From assembly GCA_038116745.1 (NCBI GenBank), contig JAYODW010000009.1:1-64000 (forward strand): a stretch of 64,000 bases of DNA, given 5' to 3'. Position numbers and translations under genes: made by a program. How positions within the stretch are numbered: position 1 is the first letter of the stretch; each line of letters starts with the position of its first letter. Below are positions 28,995 to 38,735 of this stretch, piece after piece. Source of the stretch: JAYODW01 sp038116745 (lineage in GTDB: Bacteria; Pseudomonadota; Gammaproteobacteria; Ga0077536). Under the pieces are notes generated by a model. That model did no database searches. It worked only from the letters and a program-made list of their open reading frames with translations, and was not told where the DNA came from.

Positions 28995-30092
28995 TCAGGT
29001 CTCCCCGATGCCGTCGACGAGTCCCTGGGCCAGGGCGGCCTCGTGGCGCAGCCGTTCCGGGCTGCCGAGCAGCTGCCGGTTCAGTCCGATCCGCTTGAAC
29101 CAGTAATGCAGCCCCAGCAGGTCGGTGAAGCCCATGCCGCCGTGGACCTCCGTGGCCGTTCTGGCGACAGATTTGCCCACCTCAGACAGGTGCGCCTTGG
29201 TGTGGCAGGCCGTGAGGTGTGCTTCGTCGGGCAGGGCTTCAAGCGCATAGGCGGCGTACCAGACCATGGCGCGGCAGGGTTCCAGCGCGGCGGCCATTTC
29301 CGCACACATATGTTTCACCGCCTGGAAGGAGCCGATCACCCGGCCGAACTGCTCACGCTGTTTGGAGTAGTCCACGGCCGCGTTGAGCATATGTTGCGCG
29401 GCACCCAGCGTGTCGGCCGCCAGCAGCACGCGGGCGCGATCCAGGCAGCGCCGGGTGAGAGCCGCGTCGCTCCCGGCCAGGCGTTCTGCAGGCGTATTGT
29501 TAAAACAGAGTTCGCCGGTGCGACGACTTCGGTCAACCGTTACCAGGTCTGTCCGCGTGAGTCCTGCAGCATGCGCCTCTACCAGGTACAGCGCACCGAC
29601 CGTGTCTGCCACCAGATAGGCATCAGCGGCATGGTCCAGCGTGAACAGCGCGCGGCCGCTCAAGCGGTCCTGTTCGCTGATGATGTGCGCATCCTCACGC
29701 GCGCCGCTGTGTTCGCTGAGCGCGAGTCCTGCGATGCAGGCGCCGCTGGCGAGGCGCGGCAGCCAGCGGTCCCGTTGCGCCTCGCTGCCGCCTTCCTGAA
29801 GGGCGAGCGGGACAACGACACCTGTCGCGATAAAAGGCACGGGGGCAACATGAGCGCCCAGCGTTTCCGCAGCGAGCGCGGCTTCAACCAGGCCGAGTCC
29901 GGCGCCGCCGTAAGCCTCTTCGATTACCAGTCCAGACAGGCCGAGTTCCACGGTTGCGTCCCAGACATCCCTGGCGCGATCTTCGTTCTGCTCGGCATAA
30001 CGCCGGACGCGCTCCAGCGGCGCCTTTTCTGCCAGCATGCGGGTGAGGGTGTCCTGCAGCAGGACCTGATCGGGTGATAGTCCGAAATCCAT
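28995..30092 (-). CDS. Acyl-CoA dehydrogenase (short form)
   Basis: A 365-residue acyl-CoA dehydrogenase-fold protein with N-terminal helical domain, a beta-sheet with LSEHSG near 145, and the C-terminal flavin-binding helices ending in ATEVHGGMGFTDLLGLHYWFKR-type sequence. The preceding gene encodes a second dehydrogenase only four bases away, as in heterodimeric steroid side-chain dehydrogenases (FadE28/29, ChsE1-ChsE2 type). Such pairs form alpha2beta2 enzymes with a shared FAD site. The ATG at 30092 matches family N-termini; the longer open frame upstream does not. Confidence 0.87.
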   Translation of the reverse strand: MDFGLSPDQVLLQDTLTRMLAEKAPLERVRRYAEQNEDRARDVWDATVELGLSGLVIEEAYGGAGLGLVEAALAAETLGAHVAPVPFIATGVVVPLALQEGGSEAQRDRWLPRLASGACIAGLALSEHSGAREDAHIISEQDRLSGRALFTLDHAADAYLVADTVGALYLVEAHAAGLTRTDLVTVDRSRRTGELCFNNTPAERLAGSDAALTRRCLDRARVLLAADTLGAAQHMLNAAVDYSKQREQFGRVIGSFQAVKHMCAEMAAALEPCRAMVWYAAYALEALPDEAHLTACHTKAHLSEVGKSVARTATEVHGGMGFTDLLGLHYWFKRIGLNRQLLGSPERLRHEAALAQGLVDGIGET

Positions 30093-30096
30093 GGCT

Positions 30097-31287
30097 TTAC
30101 CTGCCTGCGGGTCTGGGTTCGCGCGGCATGCCGAGCCCGCGTTCGGCGATGATGTTTTTCTGGATCTGCGACGTGCCGCCGCCGATGATGAGACCGAGGA
30201 AATACATGTGATGCTGCTGCCAGTAACCGCTGTCCCGTAGCAGCGGACTGCCGCGATAGAGCACGCCCAGCTCACCGAGCGCGTCAATGGCCAGACCTTC
30301 GAGATCGTGGCGCAGCTCGGTGCCCTGCAGTTTGACGACCATTGCCGCCAGTGGCGCTGTGGCGCCGTTCGCCCGGGCGGAGAGCAGGCGCAGGTCGTTC
30401 GCGCGCAGCGCCATCATGCGTCCCTGGATCTGCATCAGACGCTCGCGCCAGACGGGGTTGTCGATCAGGCGTGAACCGTCAAGGGTCTCTTCGCGCATCA
30501 GCTCGACCAGCGCATTGAAGCGCTGCAGAGTGAGATTGGGATTGCCGAGCATGCCGCGTTCATGACCGAGAAGGGTGTTAGCGACTTTCCATCCGTCGCC
30601 GCGGCGACCGATGATCTTGCCGGCCGGGACGCGCACATCGGTGAAGAAGACTTCATTGAAGCTGGCGTCGCCGGTCATGGTGACCAGCGGGCGCACTTCG
30701 ATCCCGGGTGTGCTCATGGGCAACAGCAGGAAGCTGATCCCCTCGTGTTTCGGTTTGTCCGGCTCGGTGCGCACCAGGCAGAACATCCAGTCCGCGAGGT
30801 GCGCAGTGCTGGTCCAGATCTTCTGACCGTTGATGACCCATTCATCGCCATCGAGGACAGCATGGGTTTTGAGGCTGGCGAGGTCGCTGCCGGCATTCGG
30901 CTCTGAATAACCCTGGCACCAGATCAGCTCGCCGCGCAGCGTCGGTGCGATGAACTGTTCGCGCTGCGCCGCAGTGCCGAATTCGAGCAGGGTCGGGATC
31001 AGCATGGTGATCCCCTGACCGGCCAGGCCCTGTGGGATCTGAGCGCTGGCAAACTCCTCGGCAATGATGCGCATCTCGAGGATGTCGGCTGACGCCCCAT
31101 AACCGCCGTACTCACGCGGGATCGTGCGGCCGGCGTAGCCGTTTTCGATCAGGGTCCTCTGCCACGCCAGCGTTTCGGGTGCGCGCAGGTTGAGAATGCC
31201 CCGCGGTGCGGTTGCCGCGTGCGCGTCGAGGAAACCGCGCACCTTGGCGCGGAATTCTTCGTAGTGAGGGCCGAGTGAGAGATCCAT
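30097..31287 (-). CDS. Acyl-CoA dehydrogenase
   Basis: A full-length (396-residue) acyl-CoA dehydrogenase with the FAD/substrate motif CQGYSEPNAGSDLASL near 142-157 and the mid-domain WVINGQKIWTS near 170-180. Tight four-base spacing to the next dehydrogenase points to a paired enzyme acting on a branched, cyclic or otherwise unusual acyl-CoA. Its upstream neighbour is the HMG-CoA-lyase-like gene, 68 bp away on the same strand. Confidence 0.9.
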   Translation of the reverse strand: MDLSLGPHYEEFRAKVRGFLDAHAATAPRGILNLRAPETLAWQRTLIENGYAGRTIPREYGGYGASADILEMRIIAEEFASAQIPQGLAGQGITMLIPTLLEFGTAAQREQFIAPTLRGELIWCQGYSEPNAGSDLASLKTHAVLDGDEWVINGQKIWTSTAHLADWMFCLVRTEPDKPKHEGISFLLLPMSTPGIEVRPLVTMTGDASFNEVFFTDVRVPAGKIIGRRGDGWKVANTLLGHERGMLGNPNLTLQRFNALVELMREETLDGSRLIDNPVWRERLMQIQGRMMALRANDLRLLSARANGATAPLAAMVVKLQGTELRHDLEGLAIDALGELGVLYRGSPLLRDSGYWQQHHMYFLGLIIGGGTSQIQKNIIAERGLGMPREPRPAGR

Positions 31288-31355
31288 GGGGCGTTCTCCG
31301 AGTCTGCTGGGTCAGGTCACACTACCGGGACAGGCGGCCATGCGCTCAGCGTCGG

Positions 31356-32297
31356 TCAGGCCGCCTGTGAAGCGGCGATGAAGCCCTTCGGCGGGCCGGC
31401 CTGCGCATACGCGCCATGAGTAGGCTCACCGTTCAGGTTGGAGGACATGAATTCGCGCGCTGCCAGCAGCTGGTCCAGGTCGACCCCGGTACGCATCCCC
31501 ATCGCTTCAAGCATGAAGACCAGGTCCTCGGTCACGATGTTGCCCGAGGCGCCAGGCGCATAGGGGCATCCGCCCAGGCCGGCCAGCGAGGAATCGAAGC
31601 GACGGATCCCGACCTCCAGCGCGGCGTCGACATTGGCTAGGCCGAGGCCGCGCGTGTCATGGAAATGTGCACCCACCGGAATGTCCCCCGCAAGTTTATG
31701 GACCGCACCGAGGATGCGTCGGCACTGTGCCGGGTTGCCGTAACCGACGGTGTCCGCGACAGCGAGTTCGTCCGCGCCCAGGGCGAGCAGCTGCTCCGCT
31801 GCGCGCAGCACATCGTCCAGTGCCACCGGGCCTGAAATCGTGCAGCCGAATGCAGTCGCGACACCGCTCGCAACCCGGACATGGTGATACTCCGGGTGCG
31901 CCGCGCGGAACTCGATGATGCGGCCGAATTCGGCAATGGCCTCGCTCACGCTGCGACGGACGTTGGCCTGACTGTGCGCCTCGGATACCGACAGGACGTA
32001 GTTTATCTGATGTACACCCGAGGCCATGGCGTTTTCGGCCCCTCTCAGATTCGGTACCAGGGCAGAGACGTGCAGTCCCTCGATCATGGTTGCCTGCGCG
32101 ACAACCTCCTTTGTATCGGCCATCTGCGGCAGCAGCTTTGGCGGTACGAAGGAGCCGACCTCGATCTCGGGAATGCCGGCGCGCGCCTCGCGCGCGATCC
32201 ACTCGGCCTTGGCCGCCGTCGGGAAAATGGTCGCGATACTCTGCAGGCCATCGCGCGTACCCACTTCACGGATCCATACATCGGGTTGCTGCTTCAT
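31356..32297 (-). CDS. HMG-CoA lyase-like (DRE-TIM metallolyase) protein
   Basis: A 313-residue DRE-TIM lyase: REVGTRDGLQ at 10-19 supplies the catalytic Arg and metal Asp, HFHDTRG the metal-binding histidines, and GGCPYAPGASGN the catalytic Cys loop of hydroxymethylglutaryl-CoA lyases. It would cleave a 3-hydroxy-3-methylacyl-CoA to acetyl-CoA (or an analogue) and a ketone or keto-acid. GGAGTGCAACCT precedes the ATG at 32297 and excludes the 69-codon upstream extension. Product could feed the adjacent beta-oxidation genes. Confidence 0.88.
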   Translation of the reverse strand: MKQQPDVWIREVGTRDGLQSIATIFPTAAKAEWIAREARAGIPEIEVGSFVPPKLLPQMADTKEVVAQATMIEGLHVSALVPNLRGAENAMASGVHQINYVLSVSEAHSQANVRRSVSEAIAEFGRIIEFRAAHPEYHHVRVASGVATAFGCTISGPVALDDVLRAAEQLLALGADELAVADTVGYGNPAQCRRILGAVHKLAGDIPVGAHFHDTRGLGLANVDAALEVGIRRFDSSLAGLGGCPYAPGASGNIVTEDLVFMLEAMGMRTGVDLDQLLAAREFMSSNLNGEPTHGAYAQAGPPKGFIAASQAA

Positions 32298-32316
32298 AGG
32301 TTGCACTCCTCGGACT

Positions 32317-33111
32317 TCAACGTCCTTTGAATACCGGCGTCCGCTTTTCATTGAAAGCGCGCACGCCCTCGAGCCGATCTTCTGTCGGCACCATTCGGTT
32401 GTAGGCCTCAAGCTCGAACTGGTATGCCGAGCTTCGATCGATCTGGGTGGCAATGCCGGTCGACTTCTTCGCCTGACGCACTGAGATCGGCGCGTTGCGC
32501 GCAATTCGCGCAGCAGTTTCCAGCGTCTGCGGCAACAGTTCTTCCGCTGGACAGACGCGATTCACCAGGCCCCAGGCTTCAGCGTCGGCCGCGCTGAACG
32601 GCTGGCCGGTGTAGATGATCTCCCTGGCGCGACGCTCACCGACCGCGTGCGGCAGATTAATCGTGCCGCAGGCGCCCGGCATGATGCCGAGGGTGATCTC
32701 GGTCAGAGCGAAGCGCGCGTGTTCGGCGGCATAGAGAAAGTCGCAGGACAGCGCGAATTCGCAGCCACCGCCGAAAGCTGCGCCGTTGATCGCACCGATG
32801 ATGGGGATCGGGCATTCACGCATATGGCGCACCATCTGCTCGAAGATGGCGTGCTGGTGCTGCCACTGGGCGTCGGTCATGCCGTTACGATCCTTGAGGT
32901 CGCCGCCGGCGCAGAAAATCTTCTCGCCGCGGCCGGTAACGACGATGCAGCGCAGATCTTCCTGGTCAACATAGAGTTCCATGAAGAGCTCCCGCAGGTC
33001 GAGACCCATCTGCGTGTTCATGGCGTTCGCGCGCTGTGGGCGGTCAAGGTAGAGCAGCATGACGTGGTCGCCGACCCGCTCGTGGGAAATGGTTTCGTAA
33101 TCGTGGCGCAT
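32317..33111 (-). CDS. Enoyl-CoA hydratase/isomerase
   Basis: A 264-residue crotonase-fold protein. The oxyanion-hole strand FCAGGDLKD is near 66-74 and the second oxyanion loop GAAFGGGCEFAL near 109-120; Glu in the LTEITLG helix is the expected acid/base. It lies 19 bp upstream of the HMG-CoA-lyase-like gene on the same strand and is consistent with hydration of an enoyl-CoA from the paired dehydrogenases. Confidence 0.88.
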   Translation of the reverse strand: MRHDYETISHERVGDHVMLLYLDRPQRANAMNTQMGLDLRELFMELYVDQEDLRCIVVTGRGEKIFCAGGDLKDRNGMTDAQWQHQHAIFEQMVRHMRECPIPIIGAINGAAFGGGCEFALSCDFLYAAEHARFALTEITLGIMPGACGTINLPHAVGERRAREIIYTGQPFSAADAEAWGLVNRVCPAEELLPQTLETAARIARNAPISVRQAKKSTGIATQIDRSSAYQFELEAYNRMVPTEDRLEGVRAFNEKRTPVFKGR

Positions 33112-33133
33112 GCGGTGTTCCTTCGGACTCTGC

Positions 33134-33691
33134 TCAGATGGACTCGGGGTAGGGGTCGACCATGCCGGGGGAGAGCGGCACTTCGAAAGTGTTCAGGGTA
33201 AATGACACCAGGCAGTAATAGCCCACTGTGGACACGAGTTCGATCAGCCCCGCCTCGCCGAAAGCCGCGCTCGCTTCCGCGTACAGCGCGTCCGGCAGAC
33301 GGTGTTCGCGCAGCAAGGTGCCCGCAACCCGATGTGCAATATGCTCGTCGCCGCCGAAGCCCGGCGGCTGGTCGAGCCGCAGCCGTTCGAGTGCAGCGCT
33401 GTCAACGCCGGCGGCCTCGGCCATCTCACGATGCGCAGCGAACTCGAAGCGGGCGCGGTAGAAATGGCCGACGGTGCAGATGGCGACTTCACGGACGTTA
33501 TCCGCAAGACTGGTTTCGTAGCGGACTGCTGCGCCGAGAGACTGAATGCGACCGCCGACCTGTGGCGCACGCACCCATACGCCGAAGGGGCCGATTAGAC
33601 CGATACTGCCGCGCGGACTGGCCTGAATGGCGTCAAAGACCGCGCGTTGCGCAGGGTTGAGATCGCTTTCCTGAATAGGGGGCAGACGCAT
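33134..33691 (-). CDS. Carboxymuconolactone decarboxylase-family protein
   Basis: A 185-residue all-helical protein of the CMD/AhpD family. The core helix reads VREVAICTVGHFYRARFEFAAH, with the Glu...His pattern of carboxymuconolactone decarboxylase-like members but without the CxxC of AhpD peroxidases. GAGGAGAACACA precedes the ATG at 33691. In acyl-CoA clusters these proteins are frequent and functionally unassigned; decarboxylation of a lactone is possible but unproven. Confidence 0.82.
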   Translation of the reverse strand: MRLPPIQESDLNPAQRAVFDAIQASPRGSIGLIGPFGVWVRAPQVGGRIQSLGAAVRYETSLADNVREVAICTVGHFYRARFEFAAHREMAEAAGVDSAALERLRLDQPPGFGGDEHIAHRVAGTLLREHRLPDALYAEASAAFGEAGLIELVSTVGYYCLVSFTLNTFEVPLSPGMVDPYPESI

Positions 33692-33729
33692 TGTGTTCTC
33701 CTCGGACGGGGTGGCTCGTTCGCGCGGTC

Positions 33730-35169
33730 TCAGGCGTACAGCGCCGGGCGGCGGCCGGACCAGGGCAGCGCCTGCTCGAGCTGGCCACCGAGGCTGTACA
33801 GCGTCTCTTCGTCGCCTGCACGGCCAACGAACTGCATGGCGAGCGGGAGGCCGGAGCGTGCCTGCCACAGCGGCAGCATGAGCGCCGGCTGGCCTGTCGT
33901 GTTGAACAGCGGTGTGAACTGCGTGTAGTCGTGCATCATGTGCTGCCACCACCCCGTGGCGTCGAGATCAGGTGCATTCTGGTCCAGCTCGCCAAGACGG
34001 GCGACATCACGGCCAAGACCCGGGGTCAGAAGCACGTCGTACTGCCGCATCGCTGCGCCGACCACACGGGAGACCGCGTTCTGTACCGCCATGGCCCCTT
34101 CCATCTGGATAGCTGTCACCGTCTTCGCATAGCGATAGACCTCGAGGGTGACACGCTCCACCGTTCTGGCGTTGATTTTCCGCCCCGTGATCTGTGCGAA
34201 CTGCTCCATGAAGAAGCCAAGCGTCGCTGCCCACAGGCGCACTGACGACTCGTTGAAGGCGTCGGCGTCGTATTTCAATGTCACCGGCTCACATCGATGG
34301 CCCAGGTCTTCCAGCAGTTTGCAGGTATCGGCCAGGCGGTCGCGGTTTTCTTTCGCCGCGCGGGCGGTGCCGGGCAGCTTGTCGATGACCCCGATCCGCA
34401 GCGACTCGGGTGGTGTCATCGCGGCGGCGAGGAAACTGCGTCGCGGCGCTGGTGCCAGGTAGTAATAACCGTCGTCCGGGCCGGCAAGTGCGTCGAGCAG
34501 TGCGGCAGAGTCGCGTACGGTCCTGGTCTCGGCAAATTCGATGGCCAGGCCCCAAAGAAAAATGCCGGCGTCCGGTCCGGTCGGCGTGCGACCGCGGGAA
34601 GGTTTCATGCCCACGACACCGTTGCAGGCCGCCGGGATCCGGATCGACCCGCCGCCGTCGTTGGCGTGAGCCAGCGGCACCATGCCGGAGGCCACCGCTG
34701 CCCCCGCTCCGCCGGACGAGCCGCCGACGGAATGGCCCAGATTCCAGGGGTTCCTCGTCGGACCGTAAACCAGCGCTTCAGAGTTGGCATTGAAAGCCAT
34801 TTCCGGTGTCGTGGTGGTGCCGATGGTGACCAGCCCCGCCTGACGGCAGCGACGCATGAGTTCGGTATCACTGTCGAAGCGGACACCCGCCGCGAGGCGT
34901 GAGCCTGCGGTTGTCACCATGCCCTTGAAGTGCATGCCGAACTCCTTCACCAGGAAGGGCACGCCATGGAAGGGCCCGGTCGGCAGACCTTGTCGGATCT
35001 CGCGCAGCGCCATGCTGCGCAGCTGCTGGACAACGCAGTTGATCTCGGGATTCAGGCGTTCTATCGCGTCGAGCGCGCTGTCGACGAGATCCTCGGGCGA
35101 GACCTCGCGCCGTTTGACGAGCTCAGCCAGTCCGAGGCCGTCATAGCTGCTGTAGTTATCGATGATCAT
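33730..35169 (-). CDS. Amidase signature-family enzyme
   Basis: A 479-residue amidase. The Ser-cisSer-Lys triad is visible: Lys75 in LVKEFG, Ser151/152 in the glycine-rich GGSSGG, and Ser175 in GGGSIRIP. This gives an active hydrolase for a carboxamide, typically cytoplasmic. The gene sits between the CMD-like and LLM genes on the same strand. The substrate may be an acyl amide supplying the acid used by the downstream dehydrogenases; that link is inference. Confidence 0.9.
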   Translation of the reverse strand: MIIDNYSSYDGLGLAELVKRREVSPEDLVDSALDAIERLNPEINCVVQQLRSMALREIRQGLPTGPFHGVPFLVKEFGMHFKGMVTTAGSRLAAGVRFDSDTELMRRCRQAGLVTIGTTTTPEMAFNANSEALVYGPTRNPWNLGHSVGGSSGGAGAAVASGMVPLAHANDGGGSIRIPAACNGVVGMKPSRGRTPTGPDAGIFLWGLAIEFAETRTVRDSAALLDALAGPDDGYYYLAPAPRRSFLAAAMTPPESLRIGVIDKLPGTARAAKENRDRLADTCKLLEDLGHRCEPVTLKYDADAFNESSVRLWAATLGFFMEQFAQITGRKINARTVERVTLEVYRYAKTVTAIQMEGAMAVQNAVSRVVGAAMRQYDVLLTPGLGRDVARLGELDQNAPDLDATGWWQHMMHDYTQFTPLFNTTGQPALMLPLWQARSGLPLAMQFVGRAGDEETLYSLGGQLEQALPWSGRRPALYA

Positions 35170-35243
35170 GCTGCGTTTCTCCCTCTCGATTTTTTTATGG
35201 TCCGACGCGGATTCCTGGTCGTCCAGCGGGCTGGTCGGCCGGG

Positions 35244-36215
35244 TCAGGTGGTGCCTAACAGATCAATGGCTGCGTGGGTGGCGCTCAGGCGGTCGGTGTT
35301 GACCGGACTGACGGCAAGCACAGGAAGATCGGCGCCGGCAGCGCGGAAGGCCTCGAGCTGGTCACGACAGGCTGCCGCGTTACCGCTGACGCAGACTTCG
35401 TCCACCAGCGCATCGGGGATGGCGGCCGCCACTGCCCGGCGATCGCCTGCTGCCCACAAGGTCCTTATCGTGTCCATCTCGGCGCCGAACCCCGCGCGGC
35501 GCCACTGGCGCCGGTAGTTGGGCAGCTGCGCAAAAAAGGCCAGGTTGTAGCGTGCGGCAGAGCGCGCCGCCGCGGCGTCTTCGCTGATGAAGGTCGGAAT
35601 GCTCATCACGCAGCGGAATTCGGGGAGCCTCCGCGGTCCTGCCGCCTGGCGTGCAGCCTGGACCAGGCTCGGGAGATAGCTGCGCGGAGAAAGGAACGGC
35701 ATGAGCCCGTCCCCGGTCTCGCCCGCGACGATGGCGCTTTCGGTGGTGTTTCCCGCTACCAGCACGGGCACCGGGAAACTCGAGGCCATGGCCTTGAAGG
35801 TACTGCTGCCGCCCTCGCCATTAAGTGCGGCGCGTACACGGGAGACGTAATCGTGTAGTGTCGCGCGCGCGTCACCCATGTCGATGCCGAGGCTCTTGAG
35901 CAGCTCACGATGGCTCATGCCGAGGCCGAGCATCAGCCGCCCGCCGCTCAGTTCAGCAATCGCGCGGGCGCTCGATGCGCACAGAAACGGGTGCCGGAAG
36001 TAAATGTTGGCGATGTTGGTGCCGACGATGACCCGCGTGGTCGCGGTTGCGATGGCCAGCGCAATGGCCAGCGCGTCGGCACGCGCCTCGTTGACCAGCA
36101 CTGCATCGAATCCGCGGGCCTCGGCGTGAACACCCAGTTCGAGCAGCTGCGCGGTCGTTTCACCGGTGGCGGTGGAGAGCACGATGCCGAGCGTGGCACC
36201 TGGCGGACTGTTCAT
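35244..36215 (-). CDS. LLM-class flavin/F420-dependent oxidoreductase
   Basis: A 323-residue luciferase-like TIM-barrel oxidoreductase: FDAVLVNEARAD near 35-46, the strand TRVIVGTNIANIYFRHPF near 60-77, and SGGRLMLGLGMSHRE near 89-103. It is shorter and more divergent than the one at 57544, and the substrate is not evident. It belongs to the minus-strand catabolic run between the FAD oxidase and amidase genes. Confidence 0.84.
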   Translation of the reverse strand: MNSPPGATLGIVLSTATGETTAQLLELGVHAEARGFDAVLVNEARADALAIALAIATATTRVIVGTNIANIYFRHPFLCASSARAIAELSGGRLMLGLGMSHRELLKSLGIDMGDARATLHDYVSRVRAALNGEGGSSTFKAMASSFPVPVLVAGNTTESAIVAGETGDGLMPFLSPRSYLPSLVQAARQAAGPRRLPEFRCVMSIPTFISEDAAAARSAARYNLAFFAQLPNYRRQWRRAGFGAEMDTIRTLWAAGDRRAVAAAIPDALVDEVCVSGNAAACRDQLEAFRAAGADLPVLAVSPVNTDRLSATHAAIDLLGTT

Positions 36216-36297
36216 GGTTTCGCCTCGCAGTCAGGAAAGTTGATACCAGGAATTTCAGAGCGTTAGTAACCCGGTGTCGGTGCGCCGCCAGCGTGCT

Positions 36298-37680
36298 TTA
36301 CGCGGCGAAGATCTTCCCGGGGTTGAGGATGCCCTTGGGGTCCAGCGCCGTTTTCAGGCGCTGCATGAGGGCTATTTCATCCGCGCTGCGGCTGAGCGAA
36401 AGGTAAGCGCGTTTCTCAGTGCCGATGCCGTGTTCCGCCGAGACGGAGCCACCGATTGGCGCGAGAGGTTCATATACGCAGGCATTGACCTCGGCGTGCG
36501 CCTCGGTGCTGTCCGAGCCTACGGCGATAGCGAAATGGATATTGCCATCGGCGATGTGGCCAAGGGTGAAACAGTGGTGATCCGGCCAGCGCGCGCGCAG
36601 ACGCCGTTTGACCTCGTTGACGTAGTCATCCATGTAGCGGATCCCGAGGCTGACGTCGTACAGGAAGGCCGGGCCATGCCGGAAGAAATGTTCTACCGAA
36701 TCGCGGATCCGCCACATGGCTTTGCGGTCGTTTTCCGAGCGAGCCACGGCGGCATCTGCGAGCAGCCCCTGCTCCATGGCGTCCGCCATGACCTGTTCGA
36801 ATGCCTCGTTTTCACCAGCATGGGCGCCCGCCAGCGATTCGATCAGCACATACACCGGAAAGTCAGCGGATACCGGGCGGGTGTTGTCTGCCGGTGGGGT
36901 GGTGACGAGGTCGTAGTAGTCCTGCCACATCACTTCGAAGGCGCACAGCGCGCCGCCGAGTTCTCGGTCGATGAAACGCAGAAAGCGCGTGACCTGCGGA
37001 AAATTGTCGAAAGCGGCAAAAGCCGTGGAGAGGTTGCGCGGCGCTTCGCGCAGACGGATCACCACCCGCGTGACAATGCCGAGCGTGCCTTCGGTGCCGA
37101 TGAACAGATGCTTGAGATCGTAGCCGGCGTTATTTTTGATCATAGTGTTCAGCGACGTGACGACAGTGCCGTCGGCCAGCACAGCCTCGAGCCCGAGCAC
37201 GTTATCGCGGGTCATGCCGTAGCGGATGACGCGATTGCCGCCGGCATTGGTCGAGACGTTGCCGCCGATCTGGCAGGAGCCCCGCGCGCCGAGGTCCAAT
37301 GGAAACATGAGCCCGTGCTCAGCAGCGGTTTCCTGCAGGACCTGTAGCGGCACCCCGGCCTGCACGGTCATTGTGCGTCCGACCGTGTCGATGTCCTCCA
37401 CCTGGTTCATGCGCTCAAGCGAGAGGACCACGTCGGTATCAGAGACGTTGCATCCCTGCACCAGGCCGGTCAGCCCACCGTGCGGAATCACGCTCTGACC
37501 GCGCTCATGGCACAGACGCAGGACGGCTGCGACCTGGGCGGTGGTGGTGGGGCGGACGATGCACTGCGCTTCGATGGGGCGCGCGTACCAGACGTGGATC
37601 ATCCGTTCCCTGACTGCCGCGCCGGCCAGCACGCCGTGCTCGTCGACCAGGGCTTTCAGCTCCTCTATCAAATCGCTCAT
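36298..37680 (-). CDS. FAD-binding oxidoreductase, GlcD/D-lactate dehydrogenase type
   Basis: A 460-residue PCMH-type flavoprotein. The N-terminal FAD domain contains PHGGLTGLVQG and the characteristic GSCQIGGNVSTNAGGN, then HLFIGTEGTLGIVT; the C-terminal domain ends with SAEHGIG, typical of GlcD-like 2-hydroxyacid dehydrogenases. These oxidise D-lactate, D-2-hydroxyglutarate or glycolate and deliver electrons to the respiratory chain. CCGGAGGTTGTTC immediately before the ATG at 37680 sets the start two codons inside the open frame. It is first in the minus-strand run that ends at 27904. Confidence 0.87.
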   Translation of the reverse strand: MSDLIEELKALVDEHGVLAGAAVRERMIHVWYARPIEAQCIVRPTTTAQVAAVLRLCHERGQSVIPHGGLTGLVQGCNVSDTDVVLSLERMNQVEDIDTVGRTMTVQAGVPLQVLQETAAEHGLMFPLDLGARGSCQIGGNVSTNAGGNRVIRYGMTRDNVLGLEAVLADGTVVTSLNTMIKNNAGYDLKHLFIGTEGTLGIVTRVVIRLREAPRNLSTAFAAFDNFPQVTRFLRFIDRELGGALCAFEVMWQDYYDLVTTPPADNTRPVSADFPVYVLIESLAGAHAGENEAFEQVMADAMEQGLLADAAVARSENDRKAMWRIRDSVEHFFRHGPAFLYDVSLGIRYMDDYVNEVKRRLRARWPDHHCFTLGHIADGNIHFAIAVGSDSTEAHAEVNACVYEPLAPIGGSVSAEHGIGTEKRAYLSLSRSADEIALMQRLKTALDPKGILNPGKIFAA

Positions 37681-37885
37681 GAACAACCTCCGGGGTGGGC
37701 GGATGCAGTATACGCAGGGGCGGGAAGGGTTACCGGAAAGCGGGCATATCTCGCTTGTAAACGGCCGTACGACAATCCGCCAGGTCTACCCCTGTCAGAC
37801 GGCGCGTTACGTAAAGATACCGCGGCGCGCTACCCCGCTGACGAGACGTTCTGTCCCATCGAGGTCTGGCGTGCGCGCTGGTAGT

Positions 37886-38560
37886 TCAGCTGCAGAAAGG
37901 CCAGAACTGGTACCAGTGACGGCAGCGGAAGCGCTCTTCGCAGCGCTTCATCTGCGCTGAATAGGATGCTGCGGTCGATGCCACCCGACCGGCCACTTTG
38001 ACCAGCCAGGCTTTCTTCTTGTACGTCCCGCGGCGGTAGCCGCCGCGGCCTTCGTGGTAAGCCAGGTACAGATTTTTCGCATCAGTCTTGGCCAGTCCCA
38101 GCTCCCGATGGCTTTTGTCGTTGTACCAGCCGATGAAGTCCAGAGCGTCTTCCATATCACCGCGGCTGCGGAACAGGCCGCCGCGCTCGGCCTTGTAGTC
38201 CTTCCACGCCGGGTCCTGGATCTGCGCATAGCCCTTGGCCGAGGAAGCACGGCCGAGCGGAATGAACAGGAACCATTCGAAGGGCGGCTTGGCGTTTTCG
38301 CGATAGCTTGATTCGTGGCGGACGAACGCCATGAGGATGTGCTTCGGTGTGCCCCAGCGGCGCTCCGCCTGTTCCGCGTAGTCGTACCACTCCGGGTAGG
38401 TATCAAACACCGCGCACAGGTCGCTCTGCTTCTTAGGGGGGGTGGTGGCGCAGGCCACCAGCAGGAGAGACGAGAGCCACAGCGCGAGATGCCGCGCGAG
38501 CGCCGCATGACGGGTGCGGGAGAAGGACCTATCGGCGGACTCGTGCTCGTGAAAACTCAT
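37886..38560 (-). CDS. SLT-domain lipoprotein (lytic transglycosylase-like)
   Basis: A 224-residue protein with a lipobox (LLLVAC, Cys37) after a basic N-region, so it should be an outer- or inner-membrane lipoprotein. Residues about 65-190 match a short transglycosylase SLT fold, with the catalytic Glu83 in HESSYR and AKGYAQI at 108-114. The enzyme would cleave peptidoglycan in the periplasm. The long basic N-region is unusual, and a slightly later start cannot be excluded. Confidence 0.8.
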   Translation of the reverse strand: MSFHEHESADRSFSRTRHAALARHLALWLSSLLLVACATTPPKKQSDLCAVFDTYPEWYDYAEQAERRWGTPKHILMAFVRHESSYRENAKPPFEWFLFIPLGRASSAKGYAQIQDPAWKDYKAERGGLFRSRGDMEDALDFIGWYNDKSHRELGLAKTDAKNLYLAYHEGRGGYRRGTYKKKAWLVKVAGRVASTAASYSAQMKRCEERFRCRHWYQFWPFCS

Positions 38561-38735
38561 GCCCGGGAGTATAGGGAGGCGACAGCGCCAAGGTCGAATG
38601 GAGTGACAGCACAGAAAGTTCGAACGCAGCATGCGCTCCCACGGTGGCTTAACATTACACGCTTCGAACGTCGGCCATCGACGCCGACTGAGGCTTTCGG
38701 CCGGTCAGCGGGCTGCGCCAGGAGAGGAGCGAGAT

